Positions 21,909-33,345 of a stretch of DNA of 64,000 nucleotides are shown here, one piece after another. The first letter of the stretch is position 1. The number at the start of each line of letters is the position of its first letter. The notes under the pieces are model-generated. The model saw nothing but the letters and a program-made list of their open reading frames with translations, ran no database searches and was not told the origin of the DNA. A program made the translations under genes and the position numbers. Source of the DNA: Nepenthes gracilis (lineage: Eukaryota; Streptophyta; Magnoliopsida; Caryophyllales; Nepenthaceae); NCBI GenBank assembly GCA_033239525.1, contig BSYO01000015.1, positions 16,987,713 through 17,051,712 on the forward strand. Direction: 5' to 3'.

Positions 21909-23052
21909 TTACTGATAGTATTTCCTTAAGTTGGCAGCGTTCCAGGTCCGCGGGACAGTTTGCTGCTCGGGCGCGTAGCTCAGATGCGCTCCGCTCCGGA
22001 GGATTGCGGAGACGAGGAACGGCCCCTCCCACCCAGGATAGAGTTTGTTCCTGTTCGCGATCTTCCCCGCCGCCTCTACGCTCCGGAGGACCAGATCTCC
22101 AACTTCCAGTGGGCGCACCTTCACTCGCTTGTTGTAGTACCGTGCGACACGCTGTTGGTAGGCCGCGGTTCGGAGTCGTGCGGCGTCTCAAACTTCCGAG
22201 AGCAGGTCCAGACTTTCCCGAAGCCTTTGTTCGTTGGTGGCTGGGTCGAAGCATTCGATCCGCAGGCTTGGCATCCCCATTTCCACGGCACCACAGCCTC
22301 ACCCCCAAAGCAAAGGTCAAGGGCGTCTCCCTTGTTGGCTCTCTCACGGTTGTTCGATACGACCATAGCACTCGGCAGCGGTAGCTCCTCGGTCCACTAG
22401 CCCCCGCGTCTTCCAACCCGATTTTCAACCCGCAAGAACGTGCGGTTGGTGACTTCGACCGCCCGTTTGCTTGAGGGTGCGCCACGGACGTGTGTACCAG
22501 CTGATGCGAAGGTCGCGGCAAAGATTTTGTAAAGCGCCACGGTGAACGGGTTCCGTTATCGGTCACTACGACCTCAGGGATCCCAAAGCGGCAAATGATG
22601 CCTTAACGGAGGAACTCCGTCGCATTTTGCTCTGTGATCTTGGCGAGAGGGATGGCTTCCACCCACTTCGTAAAGTAGTCAATGCCAACGATCAAGAATT
22701 TCCTCTGTCCGGCGGCTATGGGTAGGGGTCCAAGTATGTCGAGCTCCCATTGCGCGAACGACCATGGGGATTGGAGATAGTGCAGCTCGGTGTGCGGCTG
22801 GTCCATCATGTTGCCATGGGCCTGGCAACTTTCATACTTTCGAACGAATTCTATAGCGTCTCGTTTCATGGTGGGCCAGTAGAACCCTTGCCGCATGACG
22901 TTGAACGCTAGGTTCTTTCCGCCGATGTGTGAGCCACATAGCCCCAGGTGCACTTCTGCCAGCGCGTAATCAGCTTCCTCCGGGGTGAGGCACTTCAGGA
23001 GAGGAGTGGAGTATCCTTGCCTGTATAGCCTCTCATTCAGACCGTGTACCAT
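21909..23052 (-). pseudogene. Integrase of Tat element, frameshifted
   Basis: The 23052-22603 part carries the zinc-binding and core start: HLGLCGSHIGGKNLAFNVMR, GFYWPTMKRDAIEFVRKYES, CQAHGNMMDQPHTEL, then core strands LDILGPLPIAAGQRKFLIVG and DYFTKWVEAIPLAKIT. After a stop, ICRFGIPEVVVTDNGT (second catalytic Asp) is followed by frameshifted core and HPQANG. The C-terminal part at 22124-21909 reads VRPLEVGDLVLRSVEAAGKI and KLYPGWEGPFLVSAIL. The enzyme would insert the cDNA into the genome; this copy is interrupted several times. Confidence 0.8.
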
Positions 23053-24263
23053 CCTGCCGTCTTCTTGATTCGCTTGGCTTCGTTGATGTTGTCTGGTAGG
23101 GTTTCCTCAGTTAGGAACCTTACGTACGGTGTCATCCAATTGTCCCCTATGTTGACCCGTAGAACTTCTTTGTCTTCGGCGTCGATGCTGGGTGCGTTCA
23201 GGACTTCCCTGGGCTCCCTCGCGTACTGCTCTACAGTTCTGGCGGCCGCGTCCCGGGCCAGTCGATCAGCGCATTCGTTATCCGATCTCGAGATATGCTC
23301 GATCTCAAACCGACCAAACTCAGGGATCAGGGCCCTTACTTTCGCCAGGTACCTCACAAGTTGTGGGTTCGAGGCTTCGAAGTTCCCCTTCACCTGATTG
23401 ACCACGAGTTCGGAGTCACTACGCACGATCAGCGACCGCACGGAACACTCCCTCGCCAGTCGTAGGCCCGCGAGAAGGGCCTCATACTCCGCAACGTTGT
23501 TCGTGGCCGGGAAAGCCAGAGTAACGGAGTATACGATCTCCATGCCCTCGGGCGTCCTTAGCACGACACCAGCCCCACTGCCTGCCTGGGTAGATGATCC
23601 GTCTACGTTCAGAGTCCACACAGGTGAATCGTCACCCTCCGTACTTCCTGGATTGCTGTCCTCTTCCTGTGCTGGCGTCACCGCCTCGACGATAAAGTCC
23701 GCCAGAGCCAGTCCTTTCACGGCTGGCCAAGGCCGAAATTCTAGGTCGAATTCCCCTAGCTCGACAGCCCATTTAACCAGCCGGCCGGACGTCTTCGGTT
23801 TTTGCAAGATCGATTTCAGCGGCTGGTCCGTCAGCACGATGATCCGGTGAGATTGGAAATAGGGCCGCAGCTTCCGCGCCGCATAGACAAGCGCGAGCGC
23901 CATCTTTTCAGCGTGTGGATAGCGGGCCTCTACGTCAGTCAGCACCCGGTTCACGTAATACACCGGCTGTTGTCTGCCCTCGTGCTCCACAACTAGTACG
24001 GAGCTGAGGGATGCCGCCGATGTGGCCAGGTAGAGGTAGAGATCTTCCCCTTCGCGCGGTGAGCTTAAGAGCGGCGCGCTGGAGAGGTAAGTCTTCAGTT
24101 CCCTGAAGGCTTCGTCACATTCTTCACTCCACTTGAACCCGTGCGATTTAGTGCCCCTTAGCGCCTTGAAGAAGGGCAAATATTTCTCGGCTGACTTGGC
24201 TAGGAACTGCGAGAGAGCGGCTATCCGCCCGGTCAGCTTCTGAACTTCTTTTATTGTCTGCAA
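23037..24263 (-). pseudogene. RT thumb, RNase H and second (archaeal-type) RNase H
   Basis: A single open frame of 408 codons, offset by one frameshift from the RT upstream and from the integrase downstream. The first RNase H has FKWSEECDEAFRELKTYLSS, LYLATSAASLSSVLV and PVYYVNRVLTDVEARYPHAE. The second has LNVDGSSTQAGSGAGVVLR, NNVAEYEALLAGLRLARE, VRSDSELVVNQVKG and HISRSDNECADRLARDA, giving the D-E-D-D set of an archaeal-type RNase H. Having two RNase H domains places the element in the Tat lineage. This stretch is the best preserved part of the element. Confidence 0.85.
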
Positions 24264-24950
24264 GGGTTCAAGTCGAGTATGGCGTTGATCTTTTCTGGAT
24301 TGGCTTCTATACCGCGTTGGGACACAATGAAGCCTAGGAACTTAATAGAGGTCACTCCGAACGCGCACTTGACAGGATTGAGCTTCATTCCGTGCCGTCG
24401 TAGGATCTCAAAAGTTTCATCTAAGTCGTTGACGTGGTGGCTCGCGATTCTGCTTTTCACAAGCATGTCGTCGATGTACACCTCCACGTTCCGTCCGATC
24501 TGAGCTTCGAACATTTTGTTCACAAGGCGCTGGTACGTTGCGCCAGCATTCTTGAGACCAAAGGGCATCATTTTATAGTAATATGTCCCTTGATCTATCA
24601 TGAACGAGGTGTGCTCCTCGTCTTCTGGGTCCATCCGGATCTGGTTGTACCCAGAGTATGCGTCCATGAAGCTCAGGAGTTCGTGCCCGGATGTGGAGTC
24701 CACGAGCTGGTCAATCCTGGGAAGCGAAAAGCTATCTTTGGGGCAGGCCTTGTTCACGTCCGTGAAGTAGACACACATCCGTCACTTGCCGCTGCTCTTT
24801 TTCACCAGCACTACATTGGACAGCCATTCCGGGTACTGGACTTCCCTGATGAATCCAGCGTCCAGGAGCCTCTTCACTTTTTCCCTGATGGCGACCAACT
24901 TCTCAACGGAGTGGTTCCTCCGCGTCATAGGACAAGGCTTCGGCTCGCGT
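24251..24950 (-). pseudogene. Reverse transcriptase of Tat element
   Basis: The open part from 24778 reads YFTDVNKACPKDSFSLPRID, SFMDAYSGYNQIRMDPEDEE and the catalytic box VYIDDMLVKSR (near 24470), then LKFLGFIVSQRGIE (part: FLGFIVSQRGIEANPEK). Upstream, in the same frame beyond a TGG-to-TGA type stop at about 24781, is GFIREVQYPEWLSNVVLVKK. The catalytic YIDD is intact, so loss of function comes from stops and frameshifts elsewhere. Confidence 0.85.
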
Positions 24951-25690
24951 CAAGGCCCAACTTGTAGACTATGACCTCGGCCGATATCCGGGCATGTCGG
25001 CGGGGACCCGGCGAACACGTCGGAGTTAGCCCTAAGGAAGGTAATCAACTCCGTCGCTCCCGCAGTTGAAGGGATCTCCCCACGTTGACGCACTGCCGTC
25101 CGGATCGGAAGGGTTAAGCGGGATCGCCTCAGTTTCCTCTCTCGGTGGGGCTGTTGCAGCGAGGTTTCGTCGCGGAGATCGAGGTCTTCGCTCGGGTTGC
25201 ATGGCGCCACGGGGTTGATCTGGGACAGGTAGCAGGTCCGTCTCATTTCTTGGTCTCCAAGGACTTCTCCCACGCCCCAGGGGGTGGAAAATTTCACTTT
25301 TAGGTGCGGGATGGACGTCACGGCTTCGAAGGCGGTCAGGAAAGGTTTGCCCAATATGGCATTGTAGACGGATGGAAGGTCAACGACGAGGAACGCCAAC
25401 TCTCGCGTCATGGAGCGCGGGTGTGTCCCCATTGTGACTTCCAGCCGCACTATCCCTTGCACGGGGACCGGTTCGTTGTCCAAGCCATACAAGGGTCCGC
25501 TTGTAACTTTTATTTAGCTTCGTTTTAGTCCAAGTTTAAGGAACGCTGTGAGATACAGTAAATTTTGTGAACTTCCATTATCAATGAAGACTCGTTTCAG
25601 TTGGTAGTCATCACCACCAGCTGAAACAAGGGCCGATACAACAAGGGGGTCAGTGTGGGGAGAGGTTACATGAGCCATGTCGTCGCTACT
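24950..25690 (-). pseudogene. Aspartic protease and linker to RT
   Basis: Protease motif VFIDNGSSQNLLYLTAFLKL lies near 25560. After one in-frame stop (25515) it continues as GPLYGLDNEPVPVQGIVRLE, FLVVDLPSVYNAILGKPFL and LKVKFSTPWGVGEVLGDQEM. The third element has KLGLKKNQLKPTEWPLYGLD at the same place with Gln, so the stop is a CAA-to-TAA type change. The enzyme would cut the gag-pol polyprotein. Confidence 0.8.
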
Positions 25691-27375
25691 AAAGCTAATA
25701 ACATCATTCCTAACCACTATCTTTGCCCGCTTGTTGCTGGAAGTTGTCTCCGGCTGTCCACGCCTGGCGTTCGCGGCGTCAGTGGAGGAGACCATGTGGA
25801 CCACGCCGGCCGCCGTGCGGGCTCTCGGAGGTTCGCTAGCTTCACCGTCGGAGGTAGCAGGTTCCTGCCCCGAACTCTTCACGAACCGCTTCAAGTGTCC
25901 GTGCCGGATCAGATCTTTGATTTTCTGCTGCAGGGTCCGACAGTTCTCAGTCGAGTGTCCCAGACAGTGGTGGTACTGCCAATACTTCGTCTGGTCACTG
26001 CCACTGGGACCCTTGGGCATCTTCGGCCACTTGAAAAACTTCTCATCCTGGATTTGCATCAAGATGTTCGCGCGGCTATCGTTCAGAGGGCCGAGTGGGT
26101 CTGCCTGTAATCTTTTGGGCCGGGGCCGGGCCGCCCTTCGGTGCCCGAGAAGCGGGCATTTGTCGCTGTCCCTCTTTCTCCCTTTGATGCTCGGGGCTTT
26201 GGGGGCGGTCCACTCGCTCGGGCGCTTTGCCTCGTGGCCTCTTCGGCCGTGATGTACGCCCGGCAATGGTCTCAACCTCCGGAAGGTCTCGAGGGCCCGG
26301 TGCGGCAGTGTTTGAAGAAGTCCCCCGCCGCCAGAGTGGCGACGAAGGCGTTGAGTTTTAGTTCGTCGGAGAGATGAGGGATCCGCCGCGCTTCAGTGAT
26401 GAAACGATCCAGAAACTGCTTCAGACTTTCATCTGGCCTTTGGCGGAGGCGGACCAGGTGCCAGGGTTGTCTCTCCTCCCTTCGGCTGGAGGCGAGCTGG
26501 CTCAAGAAGCTATCAGCAAGCTCGTCAAACGAGCGTATGGAGTTCGGGGGGAGGCCGTGGAACCAGAGCAACGCGTCACCCCTGAGGGTGACGGGGAAGC
26601 ACTGGCACATCAAGGCCTCGCTTGCCCCTTGTAGAGAGAGGTGAGTGCGGAAGCAGTTGAGGTGATCCATTGGGTCCTTGCTTCCGTCGTATCCCTCCAG
26701 GACTGGCATTTTAAACTTGCTTGGCAACGGCTGCGTCCGCAAGTCCATGGCGAAGGGCGATCTACAGAGGTCGGCAGAGGAGGGTGTGGGTTTCTCCTTA
26801 TGCAGGGTGTCCCACAACACATTGACTTTCTCTTCCATCGAGGGGTCCGTAGAGCCTCTCCGCGCATTGAGGACGTCACGGAGCTCCGTGTTGCCCTAGA
26901 GGTGTGTCCGAGCTCGTCGGGGATGGCGACTCTCCGCCTGAGTGGCGCGTTCGCCGTTGGAGCCTGCAGCGGGTGGCCTCCCATTGCCGCGCGAGTTACG
27001 GGGGTTGCGCCCTTCGGGGCTATCCTCCCTGTCATCGTCGGCGGGATGGCTTTCCGCTTCATTCTGGTCGTTTTCACTTGGGGCCGCCGGGGCTGCAGCG
27101 CGGTCGAGTCGGTTAGTTCGCCTCCTGCGAGCGGCCTCTCGATGCCTTTCTCTCTTAGAGGTGGAGGCCGGGATGCTGGAGGAGCGGTCCCGGGCCAGAC
27201 AGTCCCGATGTTCTCGCATATAGCGCGGAGAACCTGCTTCATATCGTTCACGTCCGCAGCCAGGCGGCGGACGTCAGGCTCCGGTTGATTATTTGCTTGG
27301 TTCCCGGCAGGGGAACTTCATTTTGGGCGATGACTTCCATCGCCGGAGCACTAGCTTGTGCTCGGGTGTTCACCA
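25690..27375 (-). pseudogene. gag of Tat element (subfamily B)
   Basis: Start ATG at 27375 reads MVNTRAQASAPAMEVIAQNE, a usual Tat gag beginning. A coiled-coil-like piece (VNDMKQVLRAICENIG) is in another frame, then an Arg/Glu-rich linker (27219-26896). After a TAG the same frame gives ELRDVLNARRGSTDPSMEEK and the retrotransposon gag core at 26838-26272 (YDGSKDPMDHLNCFRTHLSL, LRGDALLWFHGLPPNSIRSF, RRIPHLSDELKLNAFVATL). After a frameshift near 26275, a CCHC-like CLGHSTENC knuckle follows (about 26000). At least two frameshifts and one stop break it. Confidence 0.82.
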
Positions 27376-27430
27376 TCGCCTGGGATTGAGGAACAAGGTG
27401 GGAAGGAGACACTTGGCTTTCTGTCAGCTT

Positions 27431-27447
27431 TCCAAGGACGGCGCCAA
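27431..27447 (-). other. Primer-binding site of minus-strand Tat element
   Basis: On the minus strand it reads TTGGCGCCGTCCTTGGA, next to the LTR end at 27448. Compare TTGGCGCCGTCTGTGGG at 348. Confidence 0.72.
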
Positions 27448-28410
27448 TGTTGCGTCCCGAGCCCACGGTTGTCATACGGATTAGAGAACCTTCGGATTCC
27501 TTAGCGTGCGACGTCTTTGGAAGAAGGGTCCGGTCTCCGTCTCTATGAACCTGGACCTGCACAACACAAACAACAAACAAGAGGTCAAGGGTCCGGCAGG
27601 ATTTCTCCCACCGAGGTCGCTTCGACGCTCAAGTCAGCAAATTTTCGCAATAAATTGAAATGGCGCACGCTAAGAGGGTGTGCGGAGGAATGCTGTGAAA
27701 GCGTAAGAGATGTTTGTGCGGTGATGTGGAGAATGCAGTGAGCAAGGTAGCGGAAGGCTGTCTTCCTTGATGCACCGCAACGGGTGGCTAACTTTCCCGC
27801 GATCTGAGAAGATGCCGGGAAGGAGAGCGAGCTAGCTATTGCCGACGGAAGTGAGGTGGTGCTCAGTTCTGACTCGTTGCTCTCTTGTGATCGATTAGAG
27901 AAGAGGGGAGTAGTAGAGTATGGTTAGTCGTTTGAATTCTTGATTCAAAAGGAAGCAGCAGATGAAGATGCTGAAGGAGAGGAGATCCCTTTCTCTGTGG
28001 GGTGTGAGGGCTCTTATACGCCTCTCCCCGTTGGACTCTTGGGCTAAAAACGCCTGGGTTGCTTGGGCCATCGTCGTGCCGTTGGTCCTTTATTGTGGAC
28101 CGCCGGTCACGCCGGTTGTCCTTTGCCGTGGCAGGTAGCTTCTTGGCGTTATTGACCACGCTGATCTTCCCCGAGCGGGGATTGGTTGGCCACTGCGCAG
28201 ACGGCGGCAAGATGCCGTTGGCGCTGCACTGCCCACTCCTCTATTGGCTAAGCGTTCACTTTGTTCGACGACGCATTTAATGCGTTGCGGAGTTTCAGTT
28301 GCGCTTCTTCCAGCGTGGGTTTCGCTGAATTCACTCGGGTCATTGTCTTGCGCGAGGCTTTTGGATCTCTTGTGGCGCGCCGCTCAACCGTGAGGCTTGG
28401 ACGTCTTCAT
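27448..28410 (-). repeat. 5' LTR, subfamily B, about 960 bp
   Basis: It starts (plus-strand reading) TGTTGCGTCCCGAGCC beside the primer site. The outer end is uncertain, placed near 28410 (cttca) where GC-rich sequence gives way to AT-rich flank. It shares only the ordered blocks acaagaggtca and cgacgctcaagtca with the LTR at 18506, so it is not that LTR's partner. Confidence 0.68.
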
Positions 28411-28910
28411 AAAGTAGGACATGGGACCCAATAAAATAATTAAAATAATATATTATTTTATAATTTAATAATATAAAAATTAAATAGTAATGATATAACT
28501 GAATTCATTATTGCAAATTTTTTTCTAGAGAACTTAACATTAATTTTTTTTTCCCTTTTTCTTTATTTTTTAATTTCTTTCTGTAAATTTTTTCATATAC
28601 AATTTTCTAAAATCTCCTTAATATTACTAAAATTGATTGAGAAATTAACAAATTTCATTTTTAATTCAATTAAAAAATATATCTCTTATTAATTAAAAAA
28701 AAAGTCACCCTTTCTAATACAAATATGTAATGGATATTTTTATTATTTATAGTATAAAAATAATACTGGTTTATTAATTAAATAATTTATTAATTATGTA
28801 ATGTCATATTCTTTACCATGTAATAAAAAAATAAAAATTTAAATAAAATATAATAATATAATATAAATTATAATATTTAATTACTTCAATAAATAATTAA
28901 TTGAGGTGGT
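28411..28910. other. AT-rich intergenic DNA
   Basis: No gene or repeat boundary seen. Confidence 0.6.
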
Positions 28911-29015
28911 AGCATCCACAAAACTTTGAACCCTAATCCCGGCGTGCCTTCTCCTCCATTCTCTCTACTCGCGTCCCTGCTTTAGGTTTTCCCGCCTCCA
29001 TTTTCTCCCATTAAA

Positions 29016-29399
29016 ATGCTTGTCCAAGCTCCACCTTCCCCCTTAAAAGTCTCTCTCTTTTTCTCTCTCATAGCAATGAAATCGAGAGGGGTCAATAAGC
29101 TTCACAGATCTGTAAATGACGGCCACTACAGATACTTAAGACCCGGAGCTCTAGCTCAACTGCGAGACTTCAAACTAAAAAAATCTCAGATCTGTCTTTT
29201 CCAGCTCACTGCCACCGCCGCCGCCGCCGCCACCGATGCCGTTGGAGGAGGCACAGCCTCAATGTCACGTTCTGAAACCGTCGATTCCATATGTATGGAG
29301 GATATACCTAGTTTTTCCGTCAGAACTTACTGGCCTCGGTGCCCGCAGCGGAAGAAGCTTGCTGCCTCCACACCTATTTTTTCTCGGTCTCAGTCGTGA
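29016..29399 (+). CDS. Small conserved-looking plant protein of unknown function (127 aa)
   Basis: An intact open frame begins at ATG 29016. A second ATG at 29076 (residue 21) gives MKSRGVNKLHRSVNDGHYRY, which looks like the conserved core start; the first 20 residues may be leader. The core continues with LRPGALAQLRDFKLKKSQ, an Ala run (LTATAAAAATDAVGGG), and a C-terminal IPSFSVRTYWPRCPQRKKLA. The composition is basic and without membrane segments. Upstream is a CT-rich leader with gaaccctaatcccgg, as usual in plant 5' UTRs. I recognise the type (short plant-specific basic proteins with an RGVNKLHR-like start) but not a named family, so no function is assigned. Confidence 0.6.
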   Translation: MLVQAPPSPLKVSLFFSLIAMKSRGVNKLHRSVNDGHYRYLRPGALAQLRDFKLKKSQICLFQLTATAAAAATDAVGGGTASMSRSETVDSICMEDIPSFSVRTYWPRCPQRKKLAASTPIFSRSQS

Positions 29400-30516
29400 T
29401 TTGACTCTCTAATTATTGGACACACTTCACAAAAACGGGTATAATGGAATGATTTGTGTTATGCATTTTTTCATTACATTTAATGTCATGAGTATTAATT
29501 TGTAGAATTTTGTGCTTCTGTAGTCGATTTTATCTGGTTGAAGGAAAATCGTAATCGAAGAGCAATGAGCCCTGAATTGCTGGAATGCCTTGGTTATTTC
29601 ATTTTCAAACATTATACGGTAAGAATCCTTTACAGCTTACTCTGTAGCTTGCGATCATAACAATTTTGATTTTTTTTCTGAATTATTAGTCTGGATTTGC
29701 AAGAAGTTATTATACGCATGTAAGTGCTCATCCAAAACTGGAACACGAAGAGGTGAACCATTTATTAGAGGTACTATCATGTTGTACATTGTTGCAGGAG
29801 AAAAAATGGCAAGACTGTTATAGCCATCTCCATGAATGATGAAACTATGCCAATTTCATATCATTGACTGGTAATTGCTTGAAAGTTCAGGAACAGTATA
29901 ATTTTATTTTTGGGAGGAACAAAAATCTAAATAGTTATTGTTTTATTATTTTTTATAATGTTAAATATTAAAATATTTATATTATAAAAAATATAAAATA
30001 AGAAATATAGCCATATGTGTATATATTTCTAATATTTATGCATATAATTCTTTAGGCCTTTAGATTTTTCATCAAATGGCCAGAGGTGCTGTATTTTTAG
30101 ATTAAGAAGGACTTATCTCTTAAAGAAATTAGTAGGCTTATTCTCTAAATTTAGCTTGCCTATTTTTAAATAAATAATTATAATTTAATTTTATTTAAAA
30201 AATTAAAATTAATTTATCAAATCATAATCATCTATTTAAAAATTAACGGCTTAATTTTAAAAAATAATTATCTCCAACTCTTAAAGAGATGAATGCCTCT
30301 TTGTTCCCTTCGTTATGTGTCACAATCCAATAACAAACATTAAATTGAACTAAAATTTAAAATTAAGACTTTGTACAAAAATTGTTAGTGATTTCTCATC
30401 ATGTATAAAATATAATTCCCATGGGGACACAGTCAAATTTGATTTAATTTAACCTTTATCCACACAAAGTCGTTCAACTATAAAATCATGACAACAACCT
30501 CAAAAAAGGCTGCCAT
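29400..30516. other. Intergenic DNA, possibly 3' UTR and intron of the small gene
   Basis: Mixed, then AT-rich from about 29930. No coding frame of note. Confidence 0.45.
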
Positions 30517-30521
30517 TATAT

Positions 30522-31500
30522 TGATGGATATGACCGTAAATGGGCCGGCCCAGAGGGAAGGCCCACGGATTAGCAGAGGGCTTAGAGAATTGTGGCCCAT
30601 AGCTTATTCCCGTGAAAGCCTAGGATCAAGTAGCAGAACGGTCAACCTTGGCGGGTGGACCTGGGACCAACCAGCTGAAAATGAGTGACGAGGGCCGCCT
30701 TGCAGCACCTCACACACGGAAAGAACTTGCCAAAATTGCTTTGGGATAGCTCCGCGAATATCTCTCGAATATTGCCTACGATCATACAATCTCTCTTGAA
30801 ACAGTAACGGTGATTTAGCGAATTTCTTCCAATGGCAACTGCCATAGCTGCCGTCTCCAATATCGTCGCGAAGAAGGAAGGAATTTTCTTAATTAGCCAC
30901 GGTTGTCATAATAGGCACCCACAATACTCATAATAGCTCGCCAAATTTGCGTGGATAGCTATCAGCTAGCCTTGGTGCTCAAATAGGGTTGAGCTGGCTC
31001 AAGCATTATAAATACCTACTCGCTCTCACGGGTGGGAGATATGCGCACTTACAAACTTATAGAAGAACAGCTCTTTCTATCCAAAAAAAGCCTTGAAAAA
31101 GTCTGTCACAGCCCTCACATTCTTTCCCTCACAAGCTACTCCCTGTCAAGCGCACTATCGTCTCCAAGATACTCCCCGTTGAGCACACCACCTTCTCCCG
31201 AATCTATCCCTCAACCGGATGCACCCAAGTACTCAACCCCCAAACCCACGCATCATCCACGCAAACGTTCTTGCATCATCGCATCTTTTCATCCATTAGA
31301 GAAAGATTATTGATTTAAGCGTCGAATGACATATCAGGGAGTGAGTTTTAATAATTTTCTGATCTCTTATTTGTTTAATTTTGGTGTGTAAAATCCAAAC
31401 TATCAGGAAAGAAAACCGGACCCGCTTTACTTCGACCTGCTGAAGAAGACTAAACGGCTTCCTAATTCTGTGCAACAACCCGGATTAGGAGGACACATCA
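30522..31500 (+). mobile_element. Solo LTR, gypsy-like, 979 bp
   Basis: It starts TGATGGATATGACCG and ends GGAGGACACATCA, flanked by the 5-bp duplication tatat at 30517-30521 and 31501-31505. A TATA box (cattataaatacctactc, near 31003) is followed by a C-rich leader with several TCTCC and CCCTCA strings and by TTGATTTAAGCGTCG, as in gypsy LTRs. No internal part is attached. Confidence 0.82.
31006..31014 (+). promoter_or_regulatory. TATA box in solo LTR
   Basis: TATAAATAC lies about two thirds into... the LTR midpoint and is followed by GC-containing leader sequence, so the solo LTR may still act as a promoter pointing to the right. Confidence 0.5.
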
Positions 31501-31505
31501 TATAT

Positions 31506-32974
31506 AATAGTGCAAGTAACTAAAACGATGTATCAATTCTAAACTGTGAAAAAATCTCTACCAATTAATATCTTTCTAAAATTGAAAGCAAAGTAACTTT
31601 TTAAGAATTTTGGTATAAAAATCTAATATGATTTTTAAAAAATTTTGGACATGTAAGAAAAATTTCAATGTTCTTGACAAAAATAAAGACCTACAAGAAG
31701 AAAATTGCAATAATTTTAGGATTTTCAACTTCGTTTTATAAACATCAACAATTAAGGTCATAATTTAAGAAATCCAAAGAATAAATGTCACATATACAAG
31801 CTGCATATCAAGAGAAACTTGGATGAGTTACTTATTCAATCCTTTTTGAAATTTAAATGGTCCAACGAATCTCGACTTTAACTTTTATTCTACTTTAATT
31901 CTTGAGACTCTCTTAAATAAAAATACTTTTTAAAATATCTGATCATTTACTTAAAAATTTAATTCAGTGATCTTATAATTTTGTAAAAAATTTAATATTA
32001 GAAAAGTGGGTGTCCAAATACATGATCATTTTCCATTGGGTTGGTGTAGTTTAGGGCACATCCATCATATAAATGTTTCTATAAAACTCATGTTTGATGC
32101 ATTTATCCTACAACATTAGTTCATATTATAAGTCTAGAATTTTTAACAATAGAAGACCGTATTATGAATGAAAAAATCGACTGATATTTAATATATTAAT
32201 TGATATGTAATGGTAATTGATTATTGTATGGGTGGGTCACTTTCATATGAGGCCGATATTCTGTTATAAATTTAACTGTCATTACTGTGTGTGATATAAC
32301 TTTTAGTTTTAGTAATGTATATTTTACAAAGTTTTTTGATGTTTGGAGGTTTATGGAGAGTTTAATTGTCCTATAAATTTAAGATTTAGAATATTTGTAA
32401 TACTGTTCGATAATTCAAAGTATTTTTCAAAAGTTTTTGTAATCTATATTATATTTAATTGATTATGAATTTTAATATTATTAGGTAAATTGCATTGTGA
32501 AATGTTAATTTAAAATGAAAAAAACAAGAGAAGTGCTTTGGATTGTGAGATTTTTACTCATCAAAAGTATTGTGGATTGAATTTAACTTATAAGTTAAAA
32601 CATTTGACTGATTTTGAATTTGAATCCTTAAAATTAAACTAGAACCGATCAAAATCGAGTTTATAGACCAATCTGATCCATCTTACCTGGGTTTTAATAA
32701 CGTGTAATAAAGACATTTGATAATTTATAATGACACTACTTAAAATTTAAATACGATTTAATTTTTGGACTGGACATGACTTTAATAAAAAACAATCGGC
32801 CCGTTCGTTGCCTGGTACATTTGGTATTTTTAGGGGACTACAACGCATAATAGTGCAATGCAAACTGTTGAATTATTTATAATTTAATGGTTTATATTTA
32901 ATATATTAAAATAATATAATATATAAATATTTTTATTAAATTTTTTTTATAAAATAATGAGATATCCAAGGCTT
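31506..32974. other. AT-rich intergenic DNA
   Basis: No gene, no array. Only short chance open frames. Confidence 0.6.
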
Positions 32975-32983
32975 AAGAAATGA

Positions 32984-33180
32984 AAATGCATGGTGCTGTG
33001 ATGTTCATACGCGTTGTTGTGTCTTTAATGTTAATAATGTTATTAAATTTAAAATTTAACGGCCTATATTTTTATATATAAAAATAATTTTTTATTTTTA
33101 TTAACATTTTAGAAAGATAAGGGCTATTAAATTTTAAATCGAACGGCTCTTCTTTCGGTGTTACAGCCCCCTTCTTCTCC
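32984..33180. mobile_element. MULE-like MITE, copy 4 (197 bp), degraded left end
   Basis: Flanked by 9-bp repeats aagaaatga at 32975-32983 and 33181-33189. Right end read inward: GGAGAAGAAGGGGGCTGTAA. Left end: AAATGCATGGTGCTGTGATG, an imperfect match. Internal ttttaaatcgaacggct matches the interior of the copy at 36044. It lies about 165 bp beyond the stop codon of ATPC. Confidence 0.68.
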
Positions 33181-33345
33181 AAGAAATGAACTGAATTGCC
33201 GTTAGTCGGTGCTCTCAATTCACACAGAGTCTGTAAGCAATGAAGAATTACTGGTGAAAATTTTAACCCTTCGTTCCTCTTTCATGAGATGGAAGTAATA
33301 TCACGTTTATATGAATAATGGGAAGAGAGAAGCCGTAGCCGTCGC

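Larger units (their letters stand above)
21001..28410 (-). mobile_element. Degraded Tat-type Ty3/gypsy element (subfamily B), 5' LTR to integrase
   Basis: Read on the minus strand: 5' LTR (28410-27448), primer site (27447-27431), gag, protease, RT, RNase H, a second archaeal-type RNase H, and integrase. Dual RNase H is a hallmark of the Tat clade. Its own 3' LTR is missing; what follows is the 3' end of a subfamily A element. Every reading frame has stops or frameshifts, so it cannot move on its own. Confidence 0.8.

Noticed and set aside
21824..22400. Plus-strand frames of 146-186 codons
   Set aside because: Shadows of the minus-strand integrase C-terminal region.
25655..27288. Plus-strand frames of 150-215 codons
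   Set aside because: Shadows of the minus-strand gag; the gag reading has clear domain matches.
18506..28410. Single intact LTR retrotransposon with two LTRs
   Set aside because: The two LTRs do not match beyond short blocks and there is no common target duplication.
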